The notes below the pieces were generated by a model. It searched no databases. It worked only from the letters and a program-made list of their open reading frames with translations, and was not told where the DNA came from. Position numbers and translations under genes: made by a program. From Anaerolineales bacterium (GTDB lineage: Bacteria; Chloroflexota; Anaerolineae; 4572-78; NAK82), in NCBI GenBank assembly GCA_024643945.1, contig JAHELX010000115.1:1-6500 (forward strand): DNA of 6,500 nucleotides, in the 5' to 3' direction. Position 1 is the first letter of the stretch, and each line of letters opens with the position of its first letter. Of this stretch, positions 5,499 to 6,500 are shown one piece after another.

Positions 5499-6500
5499 AT
5501 GATCTACCCTTGGCAACTCACACTGTCCCTCACCAGGTACGTAGCCCTTAACAGGCTACAAGGCAGGAAGCGTTTCCCGCTGGTATTGATGCTGGAACCC
5601 ACTTTTCGCTGCAATCTGGCCTGCGCCGGATGCGGGCGCATTCGGGAGAACAAGGAAATCGGTGGACGGATGCTGAGCGTCGAAGAATGTCTGGCAGCGG
5701 TGGATGAAGCCGGGTCTCCGGTTGTTTGCCTCACCGGAGGCGAACCACTGCTCCACCCCGAGATTAAGGAAATTGTCGAGGGGCTGGTAGCCAGGAAGCG
5801 TTTCACTTATCTGGCTACCAATGGGATTAAAGTTAAGGAATCTCTGCCCAAATTCAAACCCAGCCCTTACTTCAGCTTTGTCTTCCACCTTGACGGCCTG
5901 GCCGAGACTCACGACCGAAACGCCGGGCGCAGTGGTGTCTTTGATACGGCCATAGCTGGCATCAAAGCAGCCAAACAAGCGGGCTTTCAAGTCCGCACCA
6001 ACACCACTATCTACAAAGGATTCGACTGGGATGAGATAAGAGAGTTATTCGTTCTGCTCTCCCAGTTGGGAATTGACGGCATGATGGTGGCTCCCGCTTT
6101 TAGCTATGAAAAGGTAGATGCCGACATCTTCCTCTCCCGCAACGAAGTTGTGTCCACTTTCCAGCCTATATGCGAGCATCGCGAGCAGTTTCGCTTCTAC
6201 AACACGCCGATTTATTTGGAATTTCTGGCGGGCAAAAGGAGTCTCCAGTGCACGCCGTGGAGTACCCCGACCAGAAACCCCAAGGGTTGGAAGAAACCGT
6301 GCTACCTCATCACGGATGGGTACTACACTTCTTTTGCTGAACTGATGGAGAAGACCCCTTGGGAAAAATATGGCGTGGGCAACGATCCACGCTGTACCAA
6401 CTGCATGGTCCACTGTGGCTTTGAGGCGAGTGCTCTAGATGAAGTCGGCAAGAGCCTGCCAGACTTGTGGCACATGCTCAAGTGGAATTTTTTCAGCAAC
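5499..6500 (+). CDS. hpnH: HpnH-family radical SAM adenosyl-hopene transferase-like protein (3' end outside window)
   Basis: 334 codons are open to the right edge; HpnH proteins are about 330-390 residues, so only the variable tail is missing. The start ATG at 5499 has GAGAGGAG 4 nt upstream, and MIYPWQL aligns with the family N-terminus. C38-x3-C42-x2-C45 in EPTFRCNLACAGCG binds the 4Fe-4S cluster; TGGEP (79-83) is the SAM-binding motif (the family usually has PGGEP); HLDG and the C-terminal cysteines C251 (CTPW), C268 (CYL) and C299-x2-C302-x3-C306 (CTNCMVHCGFE) follow family order. HpnH adds a 5'-deoxyadenosyl radical to diploptene to give adenosylhopane, the first step to extended hopanoids. 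Position 106, a conserved Cys that reduces the product radical in studied HpnH, is Ala here (FTYLATNG). It may therefore be an HpnH with altered stereochemistry or a paralogue acting on another terpenoid. It sits 55 bp after the prenyl synthase. Confidence 0.9.
   Translation, partial: MIYPWQLTLSLTRYVALNRLQGRKRFPLVLMLEPTFRCNLACAGCGRIRENKEIGGRMLSVEECLAAVDEAGSPVVCLTGGEPLLHPEIKEIVEGLVARKRFTYLATNGIKVKESLPKFKPSPYFSFVFHLDGLAETHDRNAGRSGVFDTAIAGIKAAKQAGFQVRTNTTIYKGFDWDEIRELFVLLSQLGIDGMMVAPAFSYEKVDADIFLSRNEVVSTFQPICEHREQFRFYNTPIYLEFLAGKRSLQCTPWSTPTRNPKGWKKPCYLITDGYYTSFAELMEKTPWEKYGVGNDPRCTNCMVHCGFEASALDEVGKSLPDLWHMLKWNFFSN

Noticed and set aside
5504..6413. Minus-strand frames opposite the radical SAM gene
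   Set aside because: Antisense shadows; the plus frame carries all HpnH motifs.

Overview
The window reads best as a chromosomal segment of a Chloroflexota-like bacterium (Anaerolineae-type). This is inferred from the gene repertoire: a membrane-anchored SH3b/PKD surface protein with Pro/Thr linkers, split lycopene cyclase domain genes of the CrtYc/CrtYd type, a short-chain prenyl diphosphate synthase and an HpnH-type radical SAM enzyme. No rRNA or core marker gene is present, so the taxonomy is tentative.

Layout. Positions 1-2360 (minus strand) hold the first ~786 codons of a large extracellular protein: a TM anchor, an Ig/TIG-like domain, a Pro/Thr linker, an SH3b domain and six complete PKD domains, with a seventh starting where the window ends. 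Positions 2361-2887 hold no gene. They contain a ~183-bp imperfect palindrome resembling a miniature transposable element and three compact hairpins. Positions 2888-3618 (minus) hold two overlapping membrane-protein genes that together resemble a split lycopene cyclase. Positions 3619-4417 form a long divergent intergenic region crowded with dyads, helically phased direct repeats, two candidate promoters and a structured GC-rich hairpin. Positions 4418-5443 (plus) encode a geranylgeranyl/farnesyl-type diphosphate synthase. From 5499 to the right edge (plus) lies an HpnH-family radical SAM protein, almost complete but without a stop codon in the window.

How the genes may work together. The centre and right of the window form an isoprenoid locus. 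The prenyl synthase supplies a C15-C20 diphosphate, the split cyclase would close beta-ionone rings on lycopene, and the HpnH homologue would add a 5'-deoxyadenosyl group to a polycyclic or olefinic terpenoid (hopene in characterised cases). The prenyl synthase and HpnH genes are 55 bp apart on the same strand and probably form one operon, opposite the cyclase pair. The most interesting points are: (i) the HpnH homologue has Ala at the position of the conserved Cys106 that quenches the product radical in characterised HpnH; (ii) an array of four 11-bp CTTAAG-type direct repeats runs into the -35 of the candidate prenyl synthase promoter; (iii) a long imperfect palindrome lies immediately upstream of the PKD protein gene.
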